64,000 bases of DNA from Erpobdella octoculata (taxonomy: Eukaryota; Annelida; Clitellata; Hirudinida; Erpobdellidae). The notes beneath the pieces are model-generated. The model was not told where the DNA came from. It made no database searches and was given only the letters and a program-made list of their open reading frames with translations. Positions 1 to 11,535 of the stretch are shown piece after piece. Position numbers and translations under genes: made by a program. How positions within the stretch are numbered: the first letter of the stretch is position 1; every line of letters begins with the position of its first letter. The stretch covers positions 21,818,968-21,882,967 of the forward strand of contig OZ022245.1 of the NCBI GenBank assembly GCA_963978895.1, given 5' to 3'.

Positions 1-1668
1 TGTTGACAGACGTAGCCTAAAACGGCGAAAATACTGTTGCAGAACATCGATGAGGAATTCTGGAACATTGTGCCTTTTGAGTGTCTTCCAGAGCAATTGA
101 TGGCAAACAGTCCCGTACGCGTTTGCTAAATCAAGCCAGACCACATGCAGGCTGAGTTGGTTTTGTCTTGCTCTTTTGATGGCCTCCCAAATCATGGATG
201 AGTGCTCGATACATCCCGGTACTCCGGGGACTCCTCCTTTTTGCACGGATCTGTCAATGTACTCATTACGAATTGCAAAATCCGTGAGCCTCTTGGCCAG
301 AACAGCGAAAAATATTTTTCCCTCCACGTTCAAAAGTGAGATTGGTCGGAATTGGTTGATATTGACCGAATCTTTTTCTTTGGGGATAAAAACTCCCTCC
401 GCCTTCTGCCATTCCCTATCTACGCATCTAGATCGCCATGCAATCTTTAAACGGTTGTAGAGCAGCTTTTGCACGCCTGGACATCTCTTGTATAACAAAT
501 ATGGAATGCCGTTGGGACCTGGGGCAGATTTGTTCCTCGTTTTTTTTAGAAACTGAGATACTTCATTCATCTTTATCTCTCCACCGTCGAAAGCCACTTT
601 CGGCAACTGTACTTCGGGAAAATCGGTTCTTTCCGGCAGCTCTGAATCGCTAAGAGGATCTTTGAACGCCAAACGGAAGTGCTCCTCTAATTCTTGTTTT
701 GTCGCTCGAAGAGTGCCAGATTTTGGTGGATCCAGCAAACTTTTTCCGAAGCAAAATGGATTTTCCATGAATTTGCATCTGGCTTTCTTTTGCTCACTTT
801 TCTTTTTCCGGAGTCTTTCTGCAGCCCTGAGAGCCCGGAGCCGATTTTTTACATCCCGCCACAGTTCAGACAGACCAACTTTTTCGACCCCCTCTGCGAT
901 TCTCCATTGTCGCCTGAGTTTCTTTCGCTCCTTCTTTAATTTTTCAATTTCTCTCTGCCGTCTGGATACTGCTGCATGCGTGTGAACCGGGTTTTTCTGG
1001 ACCACACCAAATGAATCAAAACATTTTTTGTAGATAATTTCTGAGAAGGTTTTCATATCGAGTTGTGGATTCTCCCTCAACTGGGCTTTGAGTAATCTCG
1101 TCAACTCCAAGTCTAATGTTGACCAAGCTGAAGTGTCAATTGCTTTCGGAAATTTAATTCTTGTCTTGGGTTCTGAATTTACATCTGCTTCTGAATCGGA
1201 GACTTTGTCGGGGCTGTGGTTAGCTTCCGGCCCGGCGTAGTCAGACGTGTTACCTGCCTCCTTGGTTGATGCAGAGCGTTGATTGATAGCAGTTTGACAA
1301 CCCATTTTAGTTTTATGAACATTCATTCCGCGAATTGACTTGAATCTTCTTCCACAAACACATTCAGTTCCTCCGTCGAAAACAATCTGTGGAACATGGA
1401 TGGGTTCTGGAACTTCTTGAGCCGACGAAACTGAGCCCGCACTGAGAGATGATGGGCGGCGAACAGAAGCGGGAAGACATCCCATTTTTGTTCTGTGAAC
1501 TTTCATTCCTCGGACTGTCTTAAAGCTTTTTCCACACACACACAACACGGGCAAACCCCCATCAGGGTTCCTTGGAAAAGCCGGTTCATCATCCTGTAGT
1601 CCATTGATGAGCTCATCATTCTCCCCCCCCCCTTTCGGTAAGAGCTCTGGGGGCATAATTCTTTTGTT
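1..1668 (-). CDS. RLE-type (R2-superclade-like) non-LTR retrotransposon protein, N-terminal half, cut by the window edge
   Basis: The frame is open from an ATG at 1668 down to base 1, so the protein leaves the window inside its reverse transcriptase domain. It is almost identical to the element at 39519-43003. Reading from the start there are two CxC-x12-H-x5-C zinc fingers (both begin CVCG and end in KMGC), a basic region, and the start of the RT with the motif APGPNG. The second finger keeps its histidine (GMNVHKTKMG), whereas the copy near 42.6 kb has leucine there. A run of ten C at 1623-1632 is three longer than in the other copy, so the frame is kept. In this clade the fingers bind target DNA, and the RT primes on the nicked target. 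Intactness beyond the edge is unknown. Confidence 0.85.
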
Positions 1669-1830
1669 GTAGATGTAGCATGCGAAGACGGAAATGTGCC
1701 CCGGCTAGCCAGGCCAAGACACCCGTAGTTCTTGTCTCTCCAAGATGTCTCCGGTCTTTCCCGGTGCCACTCGGTCTTCCCCGAGTGCCCCTCAGTCTTT
1801 CCTGAGTGTCCGATGGCTAATGCCCATGAA
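1669..1830 (-). promoter_or_regulatory. Structured 5' UTR of the RLE element: hairpin array
   Basis: Upstream of the ATG lies a 10-bp stem with 7-nt loop (1697-1706 pairing with 1713-1722, some G-U pairs). Beyond it are four small hairpins whose loop-region hexamers start at 1735, 1755, 1775 and 1796. The plus-strand loops are TCTCTC, TCTTTC, TCTTCC and TCTTTC. The stems differ in sequence but each is self-complementary: CTTG/CAAG, CCGG/CCGG, ACTCGG/CCGAGT and CTCAG/CTGAG. Such compensating changes suggest selection on RNA structure. The same arrangement is present at 51590-51748. The element's 5' end is placed near 1830 because both copies start alike there. Confidence 0.65.
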
Positions 1831-1837
1831 ATGTATG

Positions 1838-2100
1838 TGAAAACTCTTCTTCGAGCAAGTTCGTCAGAGGTCTTCAGAGGAAGACCCTCCCAGCGTTTCG
1901 GCCCTTTTCCTGACGCTACCACGGGAGGGCGGGCCACGACCGTTGATCAGACGGCCGCCCCCTGACGAAATTTGTGTATCACATGCCGTTTCCGACCAGA
2001 ACCAGATAACCGGCAAATCTTCAAAGTACCAGAACCAAGAAGTCATTTTGAAACCGTCAAGCAACTGTGACAAGATGAGAAACTGTCTTTCAAACGCCGG
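1838..2100 (-). mobile_element. 3'-UTR relic of a related RLE element, head-to-tail with the next copy
   Basis: On the minus strand this stretch matches the 3' UTR of the element ending at 43046. It shares the GATCAACGG core, a GGGCCGAAACGC block and a CTGAAGACC block in the same order. It ends in ...GAGTTTT followed by CACATACAT, a remnant of the CATA target, and then the 5' end of the next element. No RLE coding sequence precedes it, so it looks like a severely 5'-truncated copy of a third subfamily. The upstream limit near 2100 is approximate. Confidence 0.6.
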
Positions 2101-2126
2101 AACTTGAGCATGTAGTAACTGTTATA

Positions 2127-2850
2127 AATGTTATAAAAAAACTTTTATTTAGTTCTAATTTTAGGCACTTTCAAAACAGATTTTAAAACCTCAAAAGAAA
2201 ACAGAGCAATTGATTGAAAAACAGATATGAAAAAATAAATATGATATTTATTGATAAAGGAAACCATTTGAACTTTATATTATAAAGTATAAAGAAAAAA
2301 AAACAAACATGGCAAAATCTTTCTAACTAATTGAGAACAGTAATGCAATGACAATAACATTTACTACAGAGCAGAGCTATAAAACAAACTATCTGAAACA
2401 CTTTTTAAAATATATCAGTGTCAGACATCCTTGTATCTTCCTAGTAGATGTAAATTAGTTATTTTGTATTTATTTCATTCTCAAACAGAAAAGCCCATTG
2501 GTCACTAATACCATTCAAAGAATTGAGTCAAAAAAGTTTATGCAAATTTTATAAAAAAACTTTTATTTAGTTCTAATTTTAGGCACTTTCAAAACAGATT
2601 TTAAAACCTCAAAAGAAAACAGAGCAATATTAATTGAAAAACAGATATAAAAAAATAAATATGATATTTATTGATAAAGGAAACCATTTGAACTTTATAT
2701 TATAAAGTATAAAGAAAAAAAAACAAACATGGCAAAATCTATCTAACTAATTGAGAACAGTAATGCAATGACAATAACATTTACTACAGAGCAGAGCTAT
2801 AAAACAATATGACAATAACATTTACTACAGAGCAGAGCTATTAAACAAAC
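2127..2850. repeat. Imperfect tandem duplication (~420-bp unit) downstream of the MULE gene
   Basis: The block 2127-2400 recurs at 2548-2812 with few changes; both start with a run TATAAAAAAACTTTTATTTA and end with GAGCAGAGCTATAAAACAA. A shorter third piece (ATGACAATAACATTTACTAC) follows at 2809-2850. The block is AT-rich and noncoding. It lies next to the 3' end of the MULE gene, so it may be its 3' flank or subterminal sequence. I found no inverted partner beyond the 5' end of that gene. Confidence 0.8.
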
Positions 2851-3020
2851 AGTACAAAACATCGAAACTTTTTTTATGTAAATTTGATAAATTGAGAACA
2901 GTAATACAAAAACCATATAAAAAAACCTATTTATAAAAGTGTAAAAAATAAATATACATTACTATAAAAAAATCTACATTAATATAAACAAAAATCTACA
3001 TTTGATAAAGACAAAAGACA
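2851..3020. other. AT-rich 3' flank of the MULE gene
   Basis: Short A-rich sequence with several TTTATT motifs (AATAAA on the minus strand) close downstream of the stop codon at 3021. This fits a polyadenylation region for the minus-strand gene. Nothing else was recognised. Confidence 0.4.
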
Positions 3021-5912
3021 TTATTTAGCCTGATGGCTTTTACCAAGAGCTTCTACATTGGCTACAGCTAGTTGAAGGTTCTGTTGTGCTCGATGTTTGG
3101 GCATCACATTACAATGTGCCCCTAAACGCTTCTTGAAGTAGCCATGTTCCTCTACAAAAGAAGATCGTGGTGGCCGACCCAAATAACAACGCTTGCGACC
3201 ACCTACCGCCATTTTCCGTCGTGCCAATGCTGTTGGCTGAACTCCAATGTTTTTTAGACCGACTAGCCTTCTTTTTCCTGAAAGTGCGGCACCAGTATCT
3301 TTCCCAAAACAATGCAATGCAGAAATAATTCTGGAATTACTCATAGCATTACATTGTTTGCTGCATGACTCCATTGCTGGTCCAACATTGGCAGGATCAG
3401 AGAGGTAGAGGTTTCTCAATTTGATAAAAAGTGCTTCCATTATCTCAACTGTAGATGAATTTGGAAGATCTTTTAAATTATCTTCTTCCACATCCATCAA
3501 TGTATCATCTAACACCGCTGGCTGTTTTGGCCGATGTGCCACAGGCAGCACATCTGATGTAGGTGTAAGTGACTCGAACCAACTTGCTGAAACTTTATCG
3601 TCACCAGTCGCAACAACATAGAAAATGCGGCGCATATCTGGATCTGTAGTCGGTATAAAATTCCAGCTTGGAAGGCGAAACACTTTCATAACTGCCGACT
3701 GATGTTTGCAGGGTCCACCAGTTTCACCAACAGCACAAGTACAGCAGCCAATCCCCATGTCGACAATGTATGTTACACCTTGGCTGTATTTACTGGGAAC
3801 CTCATACGTGTCTTCCTGTAGTTGGCGTACTAATGAAAGATTTATTGTTGAATCAGATGCCAAAAACCGAGATGTTAGATTAGAATCCACTCTGTTGTTG
3901 GCAATGTCGATAAGACGACACTGATAATGTGATTCGAGCCGAGTAATAACAAAATCAACCAATTGTTCAATATTGAAGGCTTTAGTTCTTTGCAACACTT
4001 TATCTTTTATAACACGCATGGCACTCTCACAAAAATTGTTGGTGTTATTTCCTCGAATTAACAGGTGTAATCTGTAGCTGAGTGCCCATTCAGAGCGTCG
4101 GCTGTTCAATGCCTCAAGATGTTTGAGGACCTTCAAATTTTGCTGCACCAGAGAGTTTGAAGTAGCTTTATTAAAAGCAATATCTAATTCACTTTCTGAG
4201 GGTGCATATAGCATGGACTTCATAAAAAAAAACAATTCTTGACGATGTTCTTTTTTTACGCCTGAGTTGCTGTCCCACAAGAATCGCCAAAATGCCTGCA
4301 AAATATGAAAACTACATAGCAACATTGTGGACTCAGAGAACACGTTTTTCAAAGCCTTTCTTTCAGCAGCAGAGTCATCCGTCATAAAGACTACAGGCCC
4401 TTGTTTGCCACGACCTCCAAAACAGTAATCATTTAGAAGAGACAAATACAACTGCAATGCAGAACTGATCGTCTCCGATTTTTCATTAGCAACCAGCAGA
4501 ACACCTAAAGGCAGACCACCTGCTGCAGAATGTGTCAGCAGTAAAAATACTCGAGTGTTTTGCCTGTCCATGTTGCCTCCTGCATCGACAAAAACAAGCT
4601 CTCCACTGTACTTGATCATTTGATGCAATCGCTTCATTAACGGGGTACAAATGGCAATGACCAGGGTTTCACTGCAATCACTGATAGCAACAAAGTTTTC
4701 ATCGGTGTTGGACAATGAATCATGTGCAGAACGCATATCAGTGTTGATTTTTTCGACATACTGTTTCAGTGCTGGAAAATTCATTTCGGTCGAGCCATAA
4801 GTTTTTTGAAACAGTTTGTAGTATAACCTGAAAAAACAAAATTAGATATAAATTGAATGCATAGATTAATTAGTTAATAATGCAATACATAGATTATTCT
4901 TTATTAATCTCAATCTGATTTTATCATTCTTATAACATTTCAATAAATCCAAACTACATGAATTTGTTGCAAATATTTATGAAATTTGATATCAAGTTTT
5001 TAAGAAGTTAATGTAACTGTAACAAGTTAATATACCTGTAGCACCAAGACTTATCTGGACTGAAACGTCGATCTCCACTTATTTTATAATACTCTGAATT
5101 ATACTGAGTGAGAAGATCAAACTGATGTAGATGATACGCCCCAGAAGGTGAATAGCCAGTCTTGAATAAATCTTCAAATTTTTGGCATATGGACTCATCT
5201 ACATCACGATACTTTAATGCAGCTGCAGTACAAACAGTATGATTGTGTTTGCCTTTCATGCTTATGAAGAGAGGGTACTCAGGCATGTGAGGATCCTTAG
5301 ATCTAAAATTACACAAACATACCATTACTATTGGAAAATAAAATTTAATTATTGAATGCTTACAGAAAATGTAAAAATGTCAAACTTTAATAACTTGTCA
5401 TGGCTGCATGCGCAAACATGCATATGTATTTTAAGTATTTTTAATTAACTAATGACCTTTTATTTCAGAGTTAAAAAATAATAACCTGCTGGGACGTTTA
5501 ACCATGTTGCCGGTTGCTCGAAAAAATTCTGTTCGCCTGAGTGTTAGGCTCAGCTGACATGGACAGTTAGTGTTTTTAATGCCATTATGACGGGTTTGAT
5601 GTTGGCAGTGATACATTTTCTGCAAAATAAAATCCAAATACTATAATCATTAAATAAAACTATTATATTAACTTATCATATTTATTTTATATCAATGACA
5701 CACAACCAAATCAAAACTATTACACACACACACCTTAAACAATACTTTGTCTTGGCCAGGAAAAGTCCTCGATACCCGAAAAGTTTCAAAAGACAGATCT
5801 TGAAAATCCTTCAGCCACTCTAATACCTGTACTTCAGTTTGGATGCTGGCATGCATCGTTACTTCAAGCCCACTACCACTTTCAGAGCATGAATCAACCA
5901 GGTATTGCACTC
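3021..5912 (-). CDS. Mutator-like (MULE) transposase with SWIM zinc finger, spliced
   Basis: Four exons join in phase with consensus splice sites: 5912-5734, 5619-5486, 5302-5036 and 4827-3021. The early exons carry a cysteine/histidine pattern like FLYWCH/WRKY-GCM-type DNA-binding regions (YHCQH, NCPCQL, GKHNHTVC). The large exon holds the DDE core: FVDAGG (D67 counted from Met4784), FMTDDSAAE (D136/137), the CSFH pair (C157, H160) and NNFCE (E253, likely third acidic residue). A SWIM finger CxC-x8-CxH follows at C348-H361. The C-terminus is basic. The order DNA-binding region, MULE DDE, SWIM is typical of animal MuDR-type transposases. The large exon has no internal stops, so the gene may be young. 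Terminal inverted repeats were not found. Confidence 0.85.
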
Positions 5913-6039
5913 CTGAAGGGAGAATATCTTAAGGAACAATATAATCAAAAAGAAATGCAATTAAAATTAATACTTTTAGATTTTAGATCGCTTCAACCAC
6001 TACGTAAATTAAAAAATTAAAATAATTTAAATAACGTAC

Positions 6040-6135
6040 TTGCAGCTTTGAAAGCATTTTTTCATTAATCTGAGAGCCACAAAAACCACATGCACGAATA
6101 TTTACTTCGAAATCGCAATCTTTTGACGCCGCCAT
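6040..6135 (-). CDS. Candidate first exon of the MULE transposase gene
   Basis: An ATG at 6135 opens 32 codons containing a CGFC zinc-binding-like pair and ends at a strong donor (GTACGT). It lies 127 bases upstream of the next exon and in the right orientation. The phase does not match: exon 2 needs one leading base while this exon ends on a full codon. Either the start exon is different, or a one-base lesion is present. Confidence 0.4.
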
Positions 6136-6187
6136 AATACAAGTTCAGATAAAATAAGAAAGATGGAGGATTTGGTTGGTTTTTCCA

Positions 6188-6293
6188 GGTCTCATGAATA
6201 ATTAATGAGACCTCAAATTTTGGCCTTAAAAACTCCGTGTCCGCCTCAACTAATCAAGTGCTGTTTAATCTCATGAATAATTAATGAGGCTTC
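6188..6293. repeat. Pair of palindromic motifs upstream of the MULE gene
   Basis: The sequence CTCATGAATAATTAATGAG occurs twice, at about 6190 and 6270. Each copy is a near-perfect hairpin with TCTCAT/ATGAGA arms. They sit 55-160 bases before the candidate start codon, a position suited to transposase binding or promoter function. This role is inferred from position only. Confidence 0.5.
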
Positions 6294-6309
6294 AAGTCTT
6301 GCGTAGAAA

Positions 6310-7170
6310 AAAAAGGCGCGTGCCGCCGGATGCATTTTCGCCAATGTCAGACGGTATAACACCGGAAGCGAAATACTGCCATCCGATTGGTTGATTTTGA
6401 ATAATGTCATATAAATTATGCAAAATTACAGGCTCTTTTACTTCGTTCTTTTCATATTATCTATGGTACATTTATGTTGTTTTATTTATTAAAAAGATGG
6501 TTACACAATTTTTTTTATGTAAGCTTTGTTGTTATAATAATTTTTAAATAATATTTTTATTATTTGCAAGGCAGGAAATTAGAGAGCGGTTTGAAACATA
6601 GATTTTATTTATCATTATTATTATTTTTATTTATTTAAAAATTTTTTTTTTGAAATTCGCGAAGTGGTTGTCTATAGGCGTAAAGTCTTCTAAACCACTA
6701 TAATAAACGTTATCGTATATGGTTTCATCATAGACTTATAATATAAGTCTATGTTTTATATTTATTTTAACTAAAGATTTACATGACCTAGAATGATTAA
6801 ATATCAAGTTTTTTATTAAAGCAAAAATAACAGCTGTGAGTTGAATTGTACTGTAATTAGTATCTATTATTTTTTTTATTTGAAATTAGATGTTTTCATA
6901 ACCATCTCGATTTTTTTTTTATTTCAAGAGACCTGGTATTCTCATCTCTGCTGCATACAAAATTGAAAGATGTCTAGGCTTTGTTACGGAATTGAGATTT
7001 AGTTAGTTACTTTAGTTTTAGTTTAAAGTTTACTGAACTTTAGTAGTTTAGTTTCAGTGTAAAGAGTAGTTATTTAGTTGATTAGTCAGATTACTGTAGT
7101 GTAGGTTTATTACCTTCCGTTCAACTATTCAACATACAGACTGGAGTGAAGCTAGCAGACGGTCGTTGTA
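6310..7170. other. AT-rich intergenic stretch, no gene seen
   Basis: Very AT-rich sequence with long T runs and a short palindrome near 6735-6752 (TAGACTTATAATATAAGTCTA-like). At 7143-7164 there is a degenerate second copy of the foldback terminus (GTGAAGCTAGCAGACGGTC) just outside the main terminus. No coding sequence or RNA gene is supported. Confidence 0.5.
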
Positions 7171-7209
7171 TGGCGATAGATGTATCTTAATGTATGGGTG
7201 AAGCTAGCA

Positions 7210-8814
7210 GACGCTCAAATGAATTTATTTTTTTAAAAAGAAAAACTATCGGTAATAGAAGAAATATACTTTATATAATCAAATATGTAAACAGATTTGT
7301 GACACAAGTGTTATTTACCGAAAAAATTGACTTTGATGAAATGTAAACAAATAATGGAAGCGCTTCTGTTCCATAGTGAAACACCGCTGAACTTTGACAG
7401 ACGATATTTCGGTAACTAAGATTTACAGAAATTTTTTATTTAGCTTTCTATATTTATCTATAGTGATATTATACTTGTGCAAAATTTCGTTTTGACACAA
7501 GTTGTTTTAATATCTGGCCGACTCAGGAGAAAATGTACGAGTTTTGTCGTCTCAACAGTGAAACACCGCTGAACTTTGACAGACGATATCTCGGTAACTA
7601 ACATTTACAGAAAAATATTTTTAAATTTTTACTATTTAACTAGAGTGTTATAATAAGTGTGCAAAATTGCGTTTTGACACAAGTTGTTTTAATATCTGGC
7701 CGACTCAGGAGAAAATGTACGAGTTTGGTCGTTTCCATAGTGAAACACCGCTGAACTTTGACAGACGATATCTCGGTAACTAACATTTACAGAAAAATAT
7801 TTTTACATTTTTACTATTTAACTAGAGTGTTATAATAAGTGTGCAAAATTTCGTTTTGACACAAGTTGTTTTAATATCTGGCCGACTCAGGAGAAAATGT
7901 ACGAGTTTGGTCGTCTCTACAGTGAAACACCGCTGAACTTTGACAGACGATATCTCGGTAACTAACATTTACAGAGAAATATTTTTAAATTTTTACTATT
8001 CAACTAAGGTGTTTAAATAAGTGTGCAAAGTGTCGTTTTGACACAAGTTTTAATATCTGGCCGACACAGGAGAAAATGTACGAGTTTGGTCGTCTCCACA
8101 CTGAAACACCGCTGAACTTTGACAGACGATATCTCGGTAACTAAGATTTACAGAAAAATATTTTTACATTTTTAGTATTGAACTAGAGCGTTGTAATAAG
8201 TGTGCAAAATTACGTTTTGACACAAGTTGTTTTAATATCTGGCCGACTCAGGAGAAAATGTACGAGTTTGGTCGTCTCCACACTGAAACACCGCTGAACT
8301 TAAACAGACGATATCTCGGTAACTAACATTTACAGAAATTTTTTATTTAGCTTTTTATATTTATCTATAGTGATATTATACTTGTGCAAAATATTGTTTT
8401 GACACAAGTTGTTTTAATATCTGGCCGACTCAGGAGAAAATGTACGAGTTTGGTCGTCTCAACAGTGAAACACCGCTGAACTTTGACAGACGATATCTCG
8501 GTAACTAAGATTTACAGAAAAATATTTTTACATTTTTACTATTGAACTAGAGCGTTGTAATAAGTGTGCAAAATTTCGTTTTGACACAAGTTGTTTTAAT
8601 ATCTGGCCGACTCAGGAGAAAATGTACGAGTTTGGTCGTCTCCACACTGAAACACCGCTGAACTTTGACAGACGATATCTCGGTAACTAACATTTACAGA
8701 AAAATATTTTTAAATTTTTACTATTCAACTAGGGTGTTCAAATGAGTGTGCAAAATGTAGTTTTGACACAAGTTGTTTTAATATCTGGCCGACACAGGAG
8801 AAAATGTACGAGTT
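7210..8814. repeat. Left foldback arm: eight ~181-bp tandem units
   Basis: The marker GAAACACCGCTGAAC recurs near 7375, 7557, 7739, 7922, 8100, 8283, 8464 and 8645, a regular 178-183-base period. Each unit also contains GATATCTCGGTAACTAA, TTTTGACACAAGTTG and TATCTGGCCGACTCAGG. The same units occur inverted at 30.7-31.4 kb. Confidence 0.92.
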
Positions 8815-8861
8815 GGTTATTGTAAGGTCTATCGACAGTTGTCAGTTAATCGACTTTAGTT

Positions 8862-9190
8862 GGAAAGTCGATTAACCTGCGAAGGAGTCGATTAACCTGC
8901 GAAGGAGTCGATTATCCTGCGAAGGAGTCGATTATCCTGCGAAGGAGTCGATTATCCTGCGAAGGAGTCGATTATCCTGCAAAGGAGTCGATTATCCTGC
9001 GAAGGAGTCGATTATCCTGCGAAGGAGTCGATTATCCTGCGAAGGAGTCGATTATCCTGCGAAGGAGTCGATTATCCTGCGAAGGAGTCGATTATCCTGC
9101 GAAGGAGTCGATTATCCTGCGAAGGAGTCGATTATCCTGCGAAGGAATCGATTATCCTGCGAATAAGTCGATTATCCTGCAAGTCGATTA
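8862..9190. repeat. 20-bp minisatellite, left arm (about 16 units)
   Basis: Near-identical 20-base units (GAAGGAGTCGATTATCCTGC) run without spacers from about 8862 to 9190. The unit contains TCGATTA-type half-palindromes. It is the mirror image of the array at 16670-16850. Confidence 0.95.
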
Positions 9191-9268
9191 ACCAGCGCAC
9201 GCCCTGCTGTGCATGACAACAAAACGCTTCCGCATGGGTCCATATAGGTATATTAACCTAAGTGACCA

Positions 9269-9868
9269 TTGGCTACTATTCAACTCTCTGGTGTATTTGC
9301 GGGATGGCTGCCTATTCACTTGGTGGTGTTTTTACATAGACTATATGCTAAACACTTCTATATCAGCACTGTACTGCAGTATCAATATTTAAGACATATT
9401 AGAAATTTTTCTGAATTATTTAAAAATATATTTAAAATTTTTCTAAATTTTGAATTGAGAGTTTGAAATTTTTTATTTTTTTATAATTCAGTCGCTAGAG
9501 TTACGCGCTATAGGCAAGTTCCTGTATACGCCCAGAAGGCACACACACAAAATAACCATTTATCTCATCTACAAAAAAGACAAAAAACATTCTCAGGCTT
9601 TACATTTGTTTAGCATAAATACTAAAAGCTACCATTATAGTTTAAAACGTTGGTCCTGATTGTTTCACATTCTCTGATGCGGCCCACGTTTTCAGTTATA
9701 GAATTGTACTATCGTACTGATAGTTTTTAATATATATGCTAGCTGGCAGCCCGGGTACTTTTTTGGTTTTTTTTATGTATACATTTATGCAAATAGCCTG
9801 GTCAGTTTATGTTATATATATATGTGTGTATGTGTATGTGTTTATATATATGTATGTATATATGTATG

Positions 9869-9899
<31 letters not shown>

Positions 9900-10650
9900 G
9901 TATGTATGTATATAAATTAATATCGATGACCTATTTCTTTAAAGGTAACGTCCCGGTTACAAGAGATATAATGGGTTCATGTTTTACTTTCTAGTTATAA
10001 TTATTATTCTAAAACCAGATACATTCTGTAAATCGATACCTGATTTCTGAACAAATAAACATCACAACAGTTTAGAATTAAAATTAAAAACACACATGTT
10101 GCCTGGCCATTTTAGAATCAGTTGAAATGAGGCAATTGAGATTATTTTTTAAATATTTATTGACATCAAATTGAATGTTATTGCTGAGCGTAATGGATGG
10201 TCAACCTAATAAATTAAATGAATAAAAAGTTACCGTTCACTAAACCTCTGTGTAATAAAATAAAATTAGTTAAAACAAAAATATTCAATCACACGTAGGC
10301 ATTCTAATGTAATGCCTTAAGCCTTATAGTGAACAATGTTTTTAATTTTCTATTGTGATAAATAGATAATGCATAAAAACTAATATACTTTAAATATATG
10401 TTAGACATGAACAAACTAACAAATTCTAGTAAAACGCAAACAGGCAAACAAACTAAGACGTTTAACAAAACAAAAAACTAGTTTCTTTGTTATAGAGTCG
10501 CTACATCCAACAGTTCCTGAAATGAATACGCCTTTACTCCGCTAATATTGTACCTTGAGGTAACTTGTAAAAGGAAATTGCATCGAATAAAATTTCTTTC
10601 ATAGACAATAAAAATATTCATGTAAACCACAACGGTTTTAAAATAATAAA
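9269..10650. other. Noncoding interior of the nested transposon, with a TA/TG microsatellite
   Basis: AT-rich sequence with no convincing gene. At about 9805-9915 there is an impure TATATG/TGTATG microsatellite. The small open frames here have low-complexity or meaningless products. Confidence 0.5.
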
Positions 10651-10660
10651 ACGGTGACCA

Positions 10661-11197
10661 CTACGTCAAAAATAACCAAGAAATAAGACTTGGAAGAGGT
10701 ACTAGTTTTCTGTATAACTCATTAATTTCCACAGTTTTCCAAGTGTTTTGCCATTCTTTTAGAATCTTTGATTTGATTATTTTCTTGTATTCTGGAGTTT
10801 CAATGGTAACATCTATATGGATTTCGGTGTAAGTGGTTGCCGTTTTGGCAAGAACGTCAGCAGTTTCATTACCCTGCACGCCAATGTGGCTTAGAATCCA
10901 GACCAACTTGCATACAACGTTCCTATTTCTGAAAAGATTAGTTGTAATTTGTACGACAGATTGTTGGTAGTGAGATTTTGCAAAATTCTGACAAATGTCT
11001 AATGCTTTGACGGCACTTAAAGAATCTGTAAAAATTACAAGATTTTGTAGTGGATCAGATTCTAATGCATTTGATGAAAGTAGATGATTTCCATATAGAT
11101 TAAGAGTTATTTTGATTGCTTCTATTTCTGCAGCAAAAATTGAAATGTGGTCCGATGTTCTTCTGGACATTTTGAGACCGGTCGATGGAGCATACAC
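10661..11197 (-). pseudogene. RNase H domain fragment of an I/Nimb-type retrotransposon
   Basis: This minus-strand frame reads like the RNase H domain of the Nimb element next door. It shows FAAEIEAIK (acidic second catalytic position), IFTDSLSAVKAL (third aspartate) and SHIGVQGNETAD (fourth aspartate). The first aspartate of the domain lies outside the preserved part. No RT is attached on either side. It is a short relic of a retrotransposon older than, and opposite in direction to, the element at 11587-16605. Confidence 0.75.
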
Positions 11198-11535
11198 ACC
11201 AATGCCTATCAGCTAGTAAAAGTTACAGCATAAAGAAAACAAAGAAAAGTACTACAGTTAATAGTAGCCTATGCACTATGAATATTCAGTTGTTAATCAA
11301 TATGAATAATTATAGAGCGCCTCCGGTCATTTCCTTTGTGTGCCTTGTGGGCATCTGCAGAAACTTGCCTACGGTCATCTAGCATGTAACTCTAGCGACA
11401 GAATTATTAGTCAATAAAAATTACCAACTTTGAATTAAAAATTCAGAAATTGTTTAAATTAATTTAAGATAATAATACTGCAATTATGCTGATATAGTAG
11501 TACTTAGCATACAGTCTATATGAAAACACCACCAA

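Noticed and set aside
176..985. Plus-strand frames at 176-985 and the matching ones at 41475-42284
   Set aside because: They are antisense shadows of the RLE coding region and recur only because the element is repeated.
6735..6752. Small palindrome as a terminator or regulatory RNA
   Set aside because: An isolated AT-rich palindrome in an AT-rich eukaryotic spacer, with no conserved partner or neighbouring gene end.
8862..9190. CRISPR-like regular 20-bp repeats
   Set aside because: There are no unique spacers, the unit is contiguous, and it appears inverted at the other transposon end. It is a minisatellite in an animal transposon.
9269..9466. Possible small protein gene
   Set aside because: Short frame without homology-like motifs, lying in the arm-proximal noncoding part of the nested transposon.
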